Below are positions 1 through 6,720 of a stretch of DNA of 17,957 nucleotides, piece by piece. Source of the stretch: an uncultured Granulosicoccaceae bacterium (GTDB lineage Bacteria > Pseudomonadota > Gammaproteobacteria > CALCKW01); assembly GCA_937941555.1 (NCBI GenBank), contig CALDHJ010000163.1, positions 1-17,957 of the forward strand. The letters are read 5' to 3'. The translations under genes were made by a program, and so were the position numbers. Every line of letters begins with the position of its first letter. Position 1 is the stretch's first letter. The notes beneath the pieces were generated by a model, which saw only the letters and a list, made by a program, of their open reading frames with translations, did not search any database and was not told the origin of the DNA.

Positions 1-1239
1 CTCTACACGGCACAGCGCGGTGGCACTCGCGTGCTGGCTGGGCTGCCTGTTCGCCGTTCGCAGCACGCGAGCGGGTGCGCTACTGGTGCGCCGCCTTCGG
101 GTGCCCGGTTGTCAGCGCGTGGGGCCAGCGCAGCATTGAGCGAGCGGCCCAAAGCGCTGTGTCCGGGCGAGCCCGACGCTGCGCTCTTTCCGCGATCGGA
201 CTGGTCGCGCGCATTGGCGCAAAGCGCCCGCGAGCGCGATCTGCAGCTCGGTTACCGCTACGATGCCGGCGAACCGGTGTTGCAGGCCGCCATTGCGCGC
301 TACCTTGCCAACTGGCGGTCGCTGGTGGTCGAGCCGGAACAGATCCTGATCACCGCGGCAACCCGCAAGAGCCTGGCCGTGGCGGCCGGGCTGTACGCCG
401 ATCCGGGTGACACCGCCTGGGTGGAGTCGCCGGGCTACAGTGGTGCGAGCCAGGCTTGGCGACTGTTTGGATTGCAACTGCGTCCCCTTGCTGTCGATCA
501 ATCGGGACTCATCTGTCCCGATGAGCTTGCACCAGCACGATTGCTTTACACCACACCGTGTTTTCAGTACCCGATCGGCCCGGGGCTTGCGCCGTCTCGA
601 CGCGTGCAGTTGCTGAGCGCGGCTGCAAAGGCCGGAACCGTTGTGTTCGAGGACGACTACGACAGCGAGTTTCGCAGCGACAGCCAACCCAGACCCGCAC
701 TCGCCAGCGACGCGGCAGGGGTTGGTGCGACGGTCCTGCACGCCGGAACCTTTTCCAAGTTGATGTTTCCGGGTGTGCGCCTCGGGTGGCTGGTGGTGCC
801 AGCGGCCCACCAGGCGTCGGCTGTCGGCCTGCTGCGCTCGATCGGGGGAGGTCACAACGCCGTCCAGCAACGGGCGGTCGCCGCGCTGCTAGACAATGGC
901 ACAGTGGCCCGGCATCTGGTGCGCGCGCGCGTCGCCTACGGTCGGCGGCGGGAGGCGTTGATGTCAGCGCTTCGAGGCGGTCCCCTGCGGGTACGCGAGA
1001 GCAGCGGGGGCTTGAGCCTGGTACTCGATCTTCGGGAACCCCTACCGCGTCGAGCGCTTTCAGCAGCTTTGAGAGACGCGGGTATCGGTGCGCAACCGCT
1101 TGAGGAATTGCGGCTCGAGGCCCCAGACGACGCGCTGTGTTCGGCGTTGGTCGTCGGGACCGGGAACGTCGAGGAGGCAGCACTTCCGGCGGTGGTAGCG
1201 CGGCTGCATGCTGTGTGCGAAGCGGTCAGCTCAGGCTGA
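1..1239 (+). CDS. MocR-type regulator, aminotransferase-like domain (5' partial)
   Basis: The reading frame is open from the first base of the window to the TGA at 1237-1239, so the gene starts upstream. The visible 412 codons form a fold-type I PLP aminotransferase domain. A linker of about 55 residues comes first and contains the LSARGA segment common in MocR proteins. Then come the PGEPD..LFP and LGYRYDAGEPVL segments, ADPGDTAWVESPGYSGA, DDYDSEFR with the cofactor-contacting Asp and Tyr, and FSKLMFPGVRLG, whose Lys (codon 253, bases 757-759) should form the Schiff base. Known family: MocR regulators join an N-terminal GntR-type winged helix to this domain and use PLP or an amino compound as effector. 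Inference: the DNA-binding half lies outside the window, and the regulated gene is probably also upstream. A plain class I aminotransferase is possible but fits the linker less well. It converges on the pilin gene with a 30-bp gap. Confidence 0.85.
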   Translation, partial: LYTAQRGGTRVLAGLPVRRSQHASGCATGAPPSGARLSARGASAALSERPKALCPGEPDAALFPRSDWSRALAQSARERDLQLGYRYDAGEPVLQAAIARYLANWRSLVVEPEQILITAATRKSLAVAAGLYADPGDTAWVESPGYSGASQAWRLFGLQLRPLAVDQSGLICPDELAPARLLYTTPCFQYPIGPGLAPSRRVQLLSAAAKAGTVVFEDDYDSEFRSDSQPRPALASDAAGVGATVLHAGTFSKLMFPGVRLGWLVVPAAHQASAVGLLRSIGGGHNAVQQRAVAALLDNGTVARHLVRARVAYGRRREALMSALRGGPLRVRESSGGLSLVLDLREPLPRRALSAALRDAGIGAQPLEELRLEAPDDALCSALVVGTGNVEEAALPAVVARLHAVCEAVSSG

Positions 1240-1269
1240 CCGCGCGATGGCCACCCGGTTGCGGCGAGA

Positions 1270-1758
1270 TCAGGACCAGCTTTGCGCGCAGTCACCGGGC
1301 AGTGAATCGGCCGGCACCTGGCGGCCGCTGCTCGGGTGGTTGCTGCAGACCCACTGGATCATCATCGGGTTGCTCACATCCGGTTTCATCATCACGATTT
1401 TTCCGCTCAGTTCGCCACCGGCTTCGGTGCCGAACCACACTTCGAGCGAATCCCAGGCCGGTTGCCAGATGATGCGTTCGACTTTGGCGGCCGAACCGGC
1501 GGCGTCGACGAAGTAGTCGATGCGCGCGGCCGGAAAGCTCCCGGTCAGGTTGTATTCCTCCATGATCTCGGTTTTGACGCCTTGCATCATGGAGACGCCT
1601 GCGGCCACGTTCGATTTCATCACGTAGCTGCGGTAGCTTGGCATGGCGACAGACGCCAGAATGCCGACAATCGCAATGACGATCATCAGCTCGATAAGGG
1701 TAAAACCACGGTTCGTTTTCACGATGTTCTGTCTCGCGGGTCGTTCTGGTGTATTCAT
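1270..1758 (-). CDS. Type IV pilin (PilA/PilE-like)
   Basis: Structural pilus subunit or pilin-like protein, processed by the prepilin peptidase at the inner membrane. From the ATG at 1758 the protein is 162 residues. The prepilin motif RG|FTLIELMIVIAIVGIL places cleavage after Gly18, with Phe as mature residue 1 and the conserved Glu as mature residue 5. The hydrophobic helix that serves as membrane anchor and pilus core covers residues 19-41. Two cysteines near the C-terminus (C138, preceded by Trp-Val, and C157 in LPGDC) match the disulfide-bonded D-region of PilA/PilE proteins. Start choice is uncertain: the ATG at 1758 has no visible Shine-Dalgarno, while a GTG at 1722 would give the classical six-residue leader, and a possible promoter overlaps the ATG. 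No other pilus genes lie nearby, which is common for pilA. Major and minor pilin roles cannot be told apart. Confidence 0.9.
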   Translation of the reverse strand: MNTPERPARQNIVKTNRGFTLIELMIVIAIVGILASVAMPSYRSYVMKSNVAAGVSMMQGVKTEIMEEYNLTGSFPAARIDYFVDAAGSAAKVERIIWQPAWDSLEVWFGTEAGGELSGKIVMMKPDVSNPMMIQWVCSNHPSSGRQVPADSLPGDCAQSWS

Positions 1759-1776
1759 TGGCACACGTATCGTCAA
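1748..1776 (-). promoter_or_regulatory. Candidate sigma70-type promoter for the pilin gene
   Basis: On the minus strand, TTGACG (1776-1771) is followed after exactly 17 bases by TACACC (1753-1748), an acceptable -35 box with a weak -10 box. Transcription would start near 1741, inside the annotated 5' end and downstream of the ATG at 1758. If this promoter is real, translation should begin at the GTG at 1722. The match is by eye only. Pilin genes in this group are often sigma54-dependent, and I found no convincing GG-N10-GC element on the pilin strand. Confidence 0.3.
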
Positions 1777-1827
1777 ACTTGAGGGGTAAACACGAATGGC
1801 AAGGTCTCTTTCGGCGTCCCGCGGTGT

Positions 1828-2619
1828 GTGGTGGTGCCGTTGAGCAGTTTCTTCACGACAACTGACGGCGACTGGTTTACGCCAACCGACCACAGCCGGG
1901 GGCCCTGGCACACCGACCACTGCCATGCAGGGCCACCAACCGGCCTCGCCGCCAGAGCGCTGGAGCGGGCGCTGCCGGAGCAGCGACTGACACGCATCAC
2001 GGTGGATCTGCTGCGACCGATTCCGCACGCCGGATTTCGGGTGGAAGCTCGCGTGCTGAAAGCCGGCCGTGGGGTGTCTCGCACGCAGTGTGAACTGTCT
2101 GATGCAGACGGTCGGGTGGTCGCCACCGCATCCGGACTGCACATGCTCGAATCGGCGCAACAGTCATTACCGACCCACCATGAAGCCATTGCACCTCACG
2201 AGCAGGCGGTGCCAGCGGGGTTTCCGATTGCGGTGCCGCGGCACGACATGCCGACCTTTGTCGGCGGGGTGATTGTCAAATACCCGCCGGGCGAGAGTGC
2301 CGCTCCGGGCCCGACCACGGTCTGGATGCGCACTGTGCCGCTCCTGCCCGACGAAACGCCATCGCCGTTTCAGCGCATCTGTCCGCTGGGCGATTGCGGC
2401 AATGCCTTCGGCCGCAATGCCGACGCCACCGACATCAGCTTCGTCAACCCTGACCTCACACTGGTGCTGCACCGGGATCCGGTGGGTGAGTGGCTCGGCA
2501 TGCGCGCTGTCGGCTATTGGGAGGGCAACGGCATCGGCACCTCGGATGCGCAGCTGTTTGATGAACACGGCTGTGTCGGGCGTGCCATGCAGACGCTGTT
2601 CATCCGACCGGTGAGCTGA
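1828..2619 (+). CDS. Acyl-CoA thioesterase-like protein (TesB-like double hotdog)
   Basis: Probable cytoplasmic thioester hydrolase of the thioesterase-like superfamily; the substrate is unknown. The 263-residue product has the layout of this family. The N-terminal half (about 20-115) carries GPWHTDHCHAGPPTGLAARALE, RITVDLLRPIPHAGF and a strand ending in DADGRVVATASGLHM. The C-terminal half (about 165-262) carries SPFQRICPLGDCGNAFGR, FVNPDLTLVLHRDPVGEW and LFDEHGCVGRAMQTLFIRP. Length and segments agree with double-hotdog proteins. The start is ambiguous: an in-frame TGA at 1780 limits the frame, no in-frame ATG precedes the conserved region, and candidates are GTG at 1828, 1831 or 1834 and TTG at 1840. 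It diverges from the pilin gene (69-bp gap) and converges on a methyltransferase remnant. Confidence 0.82.
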   Translation: MVVPLSSFFTTTDGDWFTPTDHSRGPWHTDHCHAGPPTGLAARALERALPEQRLTRITVDLLRPIPHAGFRVEARVLKAGRGVSRTQCELSDADGRVVATASGLHMLESAQQSLPTHHEAIAPHEQAVPAGFPIAVPRHDMPTFVGGVIVKYPPGESAAPGPTTVWMRTVPLLPDETPSPFQRICPLGDCGNAFGRNADATDISFVNPDLTLVLHRDPVGEWLGMRAVGYWEGNGIGTSDAQLFDEHGCVGRAMQTLFIRPVS

Positions 2620-2626
2620 CAGCACG

Positions 2627-2914
2627 TCAGCGGGCGTGGCACACGCAAAAGATGCTCTCGAGAGAGCGCACCGGGTCGAATGGCGATCCGTCCCAGTCAC
2701 CCGCGTGCGCCGCCACGCGCAGCCCGGCTGCAGTCAAGGCGTGCAGGATGTCCGACTCCGAGGCGAATCTCAGGGTGTCGTGGTGGGTGAAAACCGGGTT
2801 GCCCGCGCGGGTGACAGACTGCGCAACGCGTATTGCATCGTGCGCAGTGCGCTGGAGTGCAGCTGCGGTCAGATCGCCGTACGCTGGCTGTGAGACTGAG
2901 TGGTTCGGTGTTAT
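2627..2914 (-). pseudogene. C-terminal remnant of a SAM-dependent methyltransferase
   Basis: Reading the minus strand from 2914 to the TGA at 2629-2627 gives 95 in-frame codons without ATG, GTG or TTG near the beginning. The last third matches the C-terminal signature of small class I SAM methyltransferases: THHDTLRFASESDILHAL, then TAAGLRV, then GDWDGSPFDP followed by a terminal strand SIFCVCHAR. The SAM-binding Rossmann half that should come first is absent; instead the frame runs straight into the TAG stop of the EamA gene, in the same reading frame. Seen: the motif block and the missing start. Inference: the gene lost its N-terminal part through a deletion or rearrangement at the EamA border. 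A functional short protein started from a CTG, or made by readthrough of the EamA stop, is possible but less likely. Confidence 0.65.
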
Positions 2915-3856
2915 CTAGGGCGCGCGTCTGATGCGGGCTGCGCGCGCCGCGGCCCGGGCTTCGGGATTGAAGACGGTGCCGAGCAACACGCCTGCGATCA
3001 CGACAGCGGCTCCAATCAGGGTCTGCGTGCCGGGGCGTTCGCTGAAAAACAGCCAGGCCCAGTAGGTCGCAAACACCGTTTCCACCGGGAAGAACAAGGC
3101 GACATCGCTCGACGGCGCGTGGCGCGTGGCACTGGCCATGCAGATTCGCCCCAGGGTGTTGAACAGCAGCCCCATGCCGGCGGCCGCGAGCCAGACCGAT
3201 TGTCCGATGTCGGCGTTTATCAGCTTGGGTGCGCACAGCACCAGGGTTGCAACAGCCGCAAGCGTCAGCGCCAGCACACGGCCCATGTCGGGGTACTTGC
3301 GGAAGACCAGCGTGGCGGCGATATAGCAACTGATAGCGCAGAGCGCGAGCAGATCACCGCGAAAGCGCGGTTGGCCGAGTGAGGGCCAGACGATCAGCAG
3401 GATGCCGGTGACCGCGACGCCGATGGCGATCCAGACGCGTCGGCTGGTGTGTTCACCGAGGAAAATCCGCGCACCGAGTGCGGCGAGCACTGGGCCGGCG
3501 GCGACGATGGCGACCACGTTGGCAATCTGGGTGTGGTTTATTGCCGCAACGAAACTCAGCTGACACAGGGCGAGTGCAATGGCGACGGCGGCAAACGGCA
3601 CTGCTAGGCGCCGCAGGTCGCGCACGAGGGCGTGGGCGCTGTGTGCGCTCGGGTCGGGGCTGTGTCGACTTCGGCGCCAGAGAATCAGACCGTAGACCGG
3701 CAGGGAAAAAGCCGCGACCAATCCTGTCATCACGCGGGCATCGGTTTCGGCCCAGCGCACAAATGGCGCGTCCGTGGACACGAGGAGCATGCCGACACCC
3801 GCGAGTAACCAGCCGTAGGGCCGGTTATCGGTGTTCGCCGAAAAGTGTGCGGGCAT
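2915..3856 (-). CDS. EamA/DMT superfamily transporter
   Basis: Inner-membrane carrier of the drug/metabolite transporter superfamily (10-TMS group). The 313-residue protein has about ten hydrophobic segments in two similar halves, roughly residues 14-155 and 166-295. Diagnostic stretches are near the N-terminus (STDAPFVRWAETDA), at the end of the first half (ANVVAIVAAGPVLAALGARIFLGEH) and at the matching point of the second half (SSDVALFFPVETVFATYWAWLFFSE), as expected for tandem EamA domains. The C-terminal tail is Arg/Ala-rich and cytoplasmic. Such carriers often export amino acids or metabolites; the substrate cannot be read from sequence. The start at 3856 (MPAHFSANTDN) precedes the first membrane segment by about 15 residues, usual for the family. 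It diverges from an acyl-CoA synthetase gene across 137 bp. Confidence 0.88.
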   Translation of the reverse strand: MPAHFSANTDNRPYGWLLAGVGMLLVSTDAPFVRWAETDARVMTGLVAAFSLPVYGLILWRRSRHSPDPSAHSAHALVRDLRRLAVPFAAVAIALALCQLSFVAAINHTQIANVVAIVAAGPVLAALGARIFLGEHTSRRVWIAIGVAVTGILLIVWPSLGQPRFRGDLLALCAISCYIAATLVFRKYPDMGRVLALTLAAVATLVLCAPKLINADIGQSVWLAAAGMGLLFNTLGRICMASATRHAPSSDVALFFPVETVFATYWAWLFFSERPGTQTLIGAAVVIAGVLLGTVFNPEARAAARAARIRRAP

Positions 3857-3927
3857 GGTGTCGGGTCCTGCGGGCCGTTGAGCGGTGCGCGGTTGGTACC
3901 CGGCGCTTGCTGGAGAATGGAGTATGT

Positions 3928-3958
3928 CCCACAGTATCCCGTTGTGGGGAGAATCCCC
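3928..3958. promoter_or_regulatory. Overlapping inverted repeats in the EamA / acyl-CoA synthetase divergent region
   Basis: CCCACA (3928-3933) is complementary to TGTGGG (3943-3948) across 9 bases. The end of that second arm overlaps GGGGA (3946-3950), which pairs with TCCCC (3954-3958) across GAA. The two stems cannot form at once because they share bases 3946-3948. The structure lies 36 bases before the ATG at 3994. It could be an operator for a dimeric regulator of the divergent genes or, if transcribed, a switching leader. Function is inferred only from symmetry and position. Confidence 0.35.
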
Positions 3959-3993
3959 AGAGAGATCAGCTGTTCAGTTCGAGTCACCACCCT

Positions 3994-5595
3994 ATGCAAG
4001 CCAATCCCCTGACCCTGCAGTCCGTACTTGATGCCCGTGTGCAGGCACACCCCGAACGCCCCTTCCTCGATTTTGTCGGCGGCGCCGGAGACGGCACTTC
4101 CTGGACCTGGTCCGATGCGCGCACTGCCGCCATGTCGCTTGCTGCGGGTTTGCAGGAAGAGGGTGTCGAAGCCGGTGCGCACGTCGCCGTGATGCTCCCG
4201 AACGGTCCTGACTTCATCCGCAGCTGGTTTGCGTTGGGCTACCTTGGCGCCGTCATGGTTGCGGTCAATACGGAATACATGGGCGCGTTTCTCGAGCGCG
4301 TGCTCACGCACAGCGAGGCGTCGACCCTGATCATTGATGCGGCTTATGTGCCGGCTTTCCTGGCGGTGGCGGAACGCTGCGTCGACCTGCGCCATGTGAT
4401 CGTGTCGCAGCCGGCGCCGGTGCCTGCACTCGATGTGCCGCCGGGCATGCGCGTCTCGACTCTCGACGCCTGCGTCGGTGACCCGAATCGCCTGCGGCCT
4501 GCGGCTGTGAGTTCGGGTGACACGGCCTGCATCATGTACACCTCCGGCACCACTGGACCGGCCAAGGGGGTGATGATGCCCGAGGCGCACGTCATGCTCT
4601 GTGGGCAGGGCGCGGTGGAGCAGCTCGGCGTGAACCGGGACGACTGCTACTACGTGTGTCTGCCGCTCTTTCACATCAACGCGCTCGGCATGCAGATGTG
4701 TGCGGTGATGAATGCCGGCGCGCGCGCAGTCATCCGCGAGCGCTTCTCTGCCAGTGCCTGGCTTGCAGATATTCGGGCGCACGGCTGCACGGTTACCAAC
4801 ATGCTCGGCGCACTTGCCGATTTTGTCGTCGCCACCGAGCCCAGCGACGTCGACCGCGATCATGCCTTGCGGCTGATCACGGTTGCGCCGAGTGTGCCGG
4901 TGTTGGTAGATGCTTTCCTGGAGCGCTTCGGCGTCACGGACGTCTGTGCGCTCTACGGCATGACTGAGGTCAACATCCCGCTCTATTCCGAGCCCGGAAA
5001 ACCCCTCAAACCCGGCAGCTCCGGGCGCCTGTACGACTCGGCGTTCGATCTCTCGATTGTCGATCCGGAGACGGACGAAGCCCGCGCTGTGGGGGAGATC
5101 GGGGAGATTGTCGTGCGGCCCAAGCGCGCGTTCGGGTTCATGCAAGGTTATTTTCGCCAACCGGACAAGACGGTCGAAGCCTGGCGCAACCTCTGGTTTC
5201 ACACTGGCGACGCGGCCTGGCAGGACGCCGATGGCGATGTGTTCTTTGTCGACCGGATAAAGGACTGCATTCGCCGGCGGGGTGAAAACATTTCGAGTGC
5301 CATGATCGAAGCCGAGATCGGTGCGCTCGAGGGTGTCGTCGAATGTGCGGCTGTCGCGGTCCCGGCCGAGGACGGCGGCGGGGAGGACGATATCCTCATC
5401 GCCTATGTCGTCGAGTCGGCCGCCACCTCAGAGGCCTTGTGGCGCGCAGCGGCGGATCGCCTGCCGGGTTTTGCCAACCCGCGTTGGTGGCGGGCGGTGG
5501 CGTCGCTGCCGAAGACCCCGACCAACAAGGTCCGCAAGCAGGCGTTGCGCGACGAGGGCGTGACCGCCGATACCTGGCGAGCGCCGGGGCGCTGA
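3994..5595 (+). CDS. AMP-forming acyl-CoA synthetase/ligase (ANL superfamily)
   Basis: Activates a carboxylic acid with ATP to an acyl-adenylate and then transfers it to CoA. The 533-residue protein has the standard motifs in order: P-loop YTSGTTGPAKG (about 182-192), LPLFHINALGMQ, YGMTE with its Glu at 325, FHTGDAAWQDADGD with the ribose-binding Asp at 406, the hinge DRIKDCIRRRGENIS (from about 420), and PKTPTNKVRK whose Lys at about 512 is the adenylation lysine. Length and motif spelling resemble the crotonobetaine/carnitine-CoA ligase (CaiC)-like branch, but no carnitine gene lies nearby, so the acid is not assignable. The frame is open further upstream to 3478 on the strand opposite EamA; the ATG at 3994 is chosen because the family's N-terminal segment (LQSVLDARVQAHPERPFLDF) begins just after it. 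No strong Shine-Dalgarno is seen. Confidence 0.92.
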   Translation: MQANPLTLQSVLDARVQAHPERPFLDFVGGAGDGTSWTWSDARTAAMSLAAGLQEEGVEAGAHVAVMLPNGPDFIRSWFALGYLGAVMVAVNTEYMGAFLERVLTHSEASTLIIDAAYVPAFLAVAERCVDLRHVIVSQPAPVPALDVPPGMRVSTLDACVGDPNRLRPAAVSSGDTACIMYTSGTTGPAKGVMMPEAHVMLCGQGAVEQLGVNRDDCYYVCLPLFHINALGMQMCAVMNAGARAVIRERFSASAWLADIRAHGCTVTNMLGALADFVVATEPSDVDRDHALRLITVAPSVPVLVDAFLERFGVTDVCALYGMTEVNIPLYSEPGKPLKPGSSGRLYDSAFDLSIVDPETDEARAVGEIGEIVVRPKRAFGFMQGYFRQPDKTVEAWRNLWFHTGDAAWQDADGDVFFVDRIKDCIRRRGENISSAMIEAEIGALEGVVECAAVAVPAEDGGGEDDILIAYVVESAATSEALWRAAADRLPGFANPRWWRAVASLPKTPTNKVRKQALRDEGVTADTWRAPGR

Positions 5596-5614
5596 AGCAG
5601 ACCGGGCCCGCGTC

Positions 5615-6397
5615 TCAGTCGGCAGGGGGATCCCGACGCAAGCTTGCCACTTCGCGCCGCAGGGCTTGGATTTCCGAGAGGATATCCGCCTGATTTTCGC
5701 GGGTGGTAGCGTGCTCATCGGCGACGACACCGTCCTGCATCGCCTGCACGACGACGCCGATGAAGAGGTTCAGTGCGGTGAAGGTGGTGCAGAGGATGAA
5801 CGGGACGAAAAATGCCCAGGCCATCGGGTGCTCGGCCATGACCGGACGCACGATACCCATCGACCAACTTTCGAGCGTCATGATCTGAAACAGGGAATAG
5901 GTCGAGGCAAAGAGGCTGCCGAACCACTCCGGGAACGTCTCGCCGTAGAGTTTGGTCGCCATGACCGCACTCACGTAGAAAATCAGCGTGAGCAGCAGCA
6001 CGATCGACCCCATGCCGGGCAAGGCGCCGAGCAGTGCACCCACCACGCGCTTGAGCGATGGCATGACCGTCACCAGGCGCAAGACCCGCAGGATGCGCAG
6101 CGCGCGCAACACCGCTAGGGGGCCGCTTGCCGGGACCAGCGCAATGGCGATGACGACAAAGTCGAAGACGTTCCAGGCGCTCTTGAAGAAGCCCAGACGC
6201 TGCACTGCGAGTTTGGCTGCGATCTCGACGACGAACACCGCGAGAATTGCGGTATCGATCGCCAGCAGCAGCGGCCCGACGCGTGACATCACCCCGTCAT
6301 CGGTCTCGAGCCCGAGGATCACGGCGTTGATGAGGATCAGAATGGTCAGCGCGCGTTCGGTGCGCGGGCTCTCGAGAAGAGACTGGAGGGCAGTCAT
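5615..6397 (-). CDS. Bacterial voltage-gated sodium channel (BacNav, NavAb-like)
   Basis: Inner-membrane ion channel, expected to work as a homotetramer of six-helix subunits. The 260-residue protein shows S1 (about 16-31), S2 (43-66), S3 (75-89), an S4 voltage sensor at about 96-113 with four Arg spaced every third residue (VLRALRILRVLRLV), S5 (126-150), a pore loop and S6 (192-221). The selectivity filter TLESWSM (174-180) and the surrounding FPEWFG and GIVRP segments match the NavAb pore as I know it. A short C-terminal heptad region (about 233-255) fits the tetramerising coiled coil of the family. Known: BacNav channels conduct Na+ and are linked to motility, chemotaxis and pH or salt homeostasis in marine and alkaliphilic bacteria. 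It lies 42 bp downstream of arfA on the same strand and ends 19 bp from the convergent acyl-CoA synthetase. The Shine-Dalgarno is weak. Confidence 0.95.
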   Translation of the reverse strand: MTALQSLLESPRTERALTILILINAVILGLETDDGVMSRVGPLLLAIDTAILAVFVVEIAAKLAVQRLGFFKSAWNVFDFVVIAIALVPASGPLAVLRALRILRVLRLVTVMPSLKRVVGALLGALPGMGSIVLLLTLIFYVSAVMATKLYGETFPEWFGSLFASTYSLFQIMTLESWSMGIVRPVMAEHPMAWAFFVPFILCTTFTALNLFIGVVVQAMQDGVVADEHATTRENQADILSEIQALRREVASLRRDPPAD

Positions 6398-6439
6398 GGG
6401 TCGTCAGGTGTGGCGATAGCAGAAGGCAATAGGTTGGGG

Positions 6440-6628
6440 TCAGTTGAAGAGCGATGCAATACCGGTGGGCGCTAGGCCTGGGTCCGGGGGCATGAAAAAG
6501 CCCCGATCGAGTGTGTCGAGTCGGGGCTTGTTGCGGCGGTAGCTGCCTTTGCCTTTTTTCGGGGCTTCCTGTCTGGGCCGAAAGCGCGGCGTCATCACCA
6601 GGGCCTTGGCCTGCTTGCGTTGTGTCAT
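6440..6628 (-). CDS. arfA: Alternative ribosome-rescue factor ArfA
   Basis: Backup to tmRNA: ArfA enters the empty mRNA channel of ribosomes stalled on non-stop mRNA and recruits release factor 2. The 62-residue product begins at the ATG at 6628, which has a GAGGA Shine-Dalgarno seven bases upstream. Residues 7-19 (AKALVMTPRFRPR) and 24-32 (KKGKGSYRR) match the conserved ArfA core, where E. coli has LLHDPLFRQR and KKGKGSYMR. After codon 33 a terminator-type hairpin is embedded in the coding sequence, as known for E. coli arfA, so most transcripts should lack the stop codon and encode a protein ending near residue 44-45. The C-terminal tail (46-62) is Pro/Gly-rich and unlike the core, as expected for a segment rarely translated. 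A frame extending upstream to 6676 lacks family similarity and is rejected. Confidence 0.88.
   Translation of the reverse strand: MTQRKQAKALVMTPRFRPRQEAPKKGKGSYRRNKPRLDTLDRGFFMPPDPGLAPTGIASLFN
6495..6529 (-). terminator. Intrinsic terminator inside the arfA coding sequence
   Basis: On the minus strand AAGCCCCGA (6529-6521) pairs with TCGGGGCTT (6506-6498). Inside it, after one bulged C, TCGA pairs with TCGA around a CACAC loop. This gives about 13 base pairs in total, followed directly by five T (6499-6495). The plus-strand orientation lacks a T-run, so it acts on the arfA strand only. It covers arfA codons 34-45. In E. coli arfA the equivalent hairpin ends transcription or is cut by RNase III, giving non-stop mRNA. 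Confidence 0.85.
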
Positions 6629-6635
6629 GTGTCTG

Positions 6636-6640
6636 TCCTC
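6636..6640 (-). promoter_or_regulatory. Ribosome binding site of arfA
   Basis: GAGGA on the minus strand, seven bases before the ATG at 6628. It decides the start of arfA in favour of 6628 over the longer frame from 6676. Confidence 0.7.
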
Positions 6641-6720
6641 GGGTCCTTCGGGTGTCCTGTGTGGTTGTAGCGGCACCGACCGGTCTCACCTCAGTGCGGT
6701 GTCCGCGCTACCATTGTCTC

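Noticed and set aside
112..870. A 252-codon minus-strand frame within the MocR gene
   Set aside because: Antisense to the PLP-binding core; no family features.
1760..1775. TGGCAC on the plus strand, like a sigma54 -24 element
   Set aside because: It points away from the pilin gene and has no GC at the proper -12 spacing.
3478..3993. A 172-codon in-frame upstream extension of the acyl-CoA synthetase
   Set aside because: It is antisense to EamA and Arg-rich, and the family N-terminus starts right after the ATG at 3994.
3730..5202. A 490-codon open frame on the minus strand opposite the acyl-CoA synthetase gene
   Set aside because: It is His/Arg-rich, shows no domain, and lies opposite a gene with all ANL motifs. 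Long antisense frames are common in GC-rich coding DNA.
5596..5614. A possible bidirectional terminator between the acyl-CoA synthetase and the sodium channel (AGAC...GTCT around CGGGCCCG)
   Set aside because: The arms do not pair in one register without mismatches, and there is no T-run on either side.
6511..6720. An in-frame upstream extension of the ABC exporter
   Set aside because: It covers the arfA gene on the other strand and would place a Cys-rich odd sequence before the normal exporter N-terminus.
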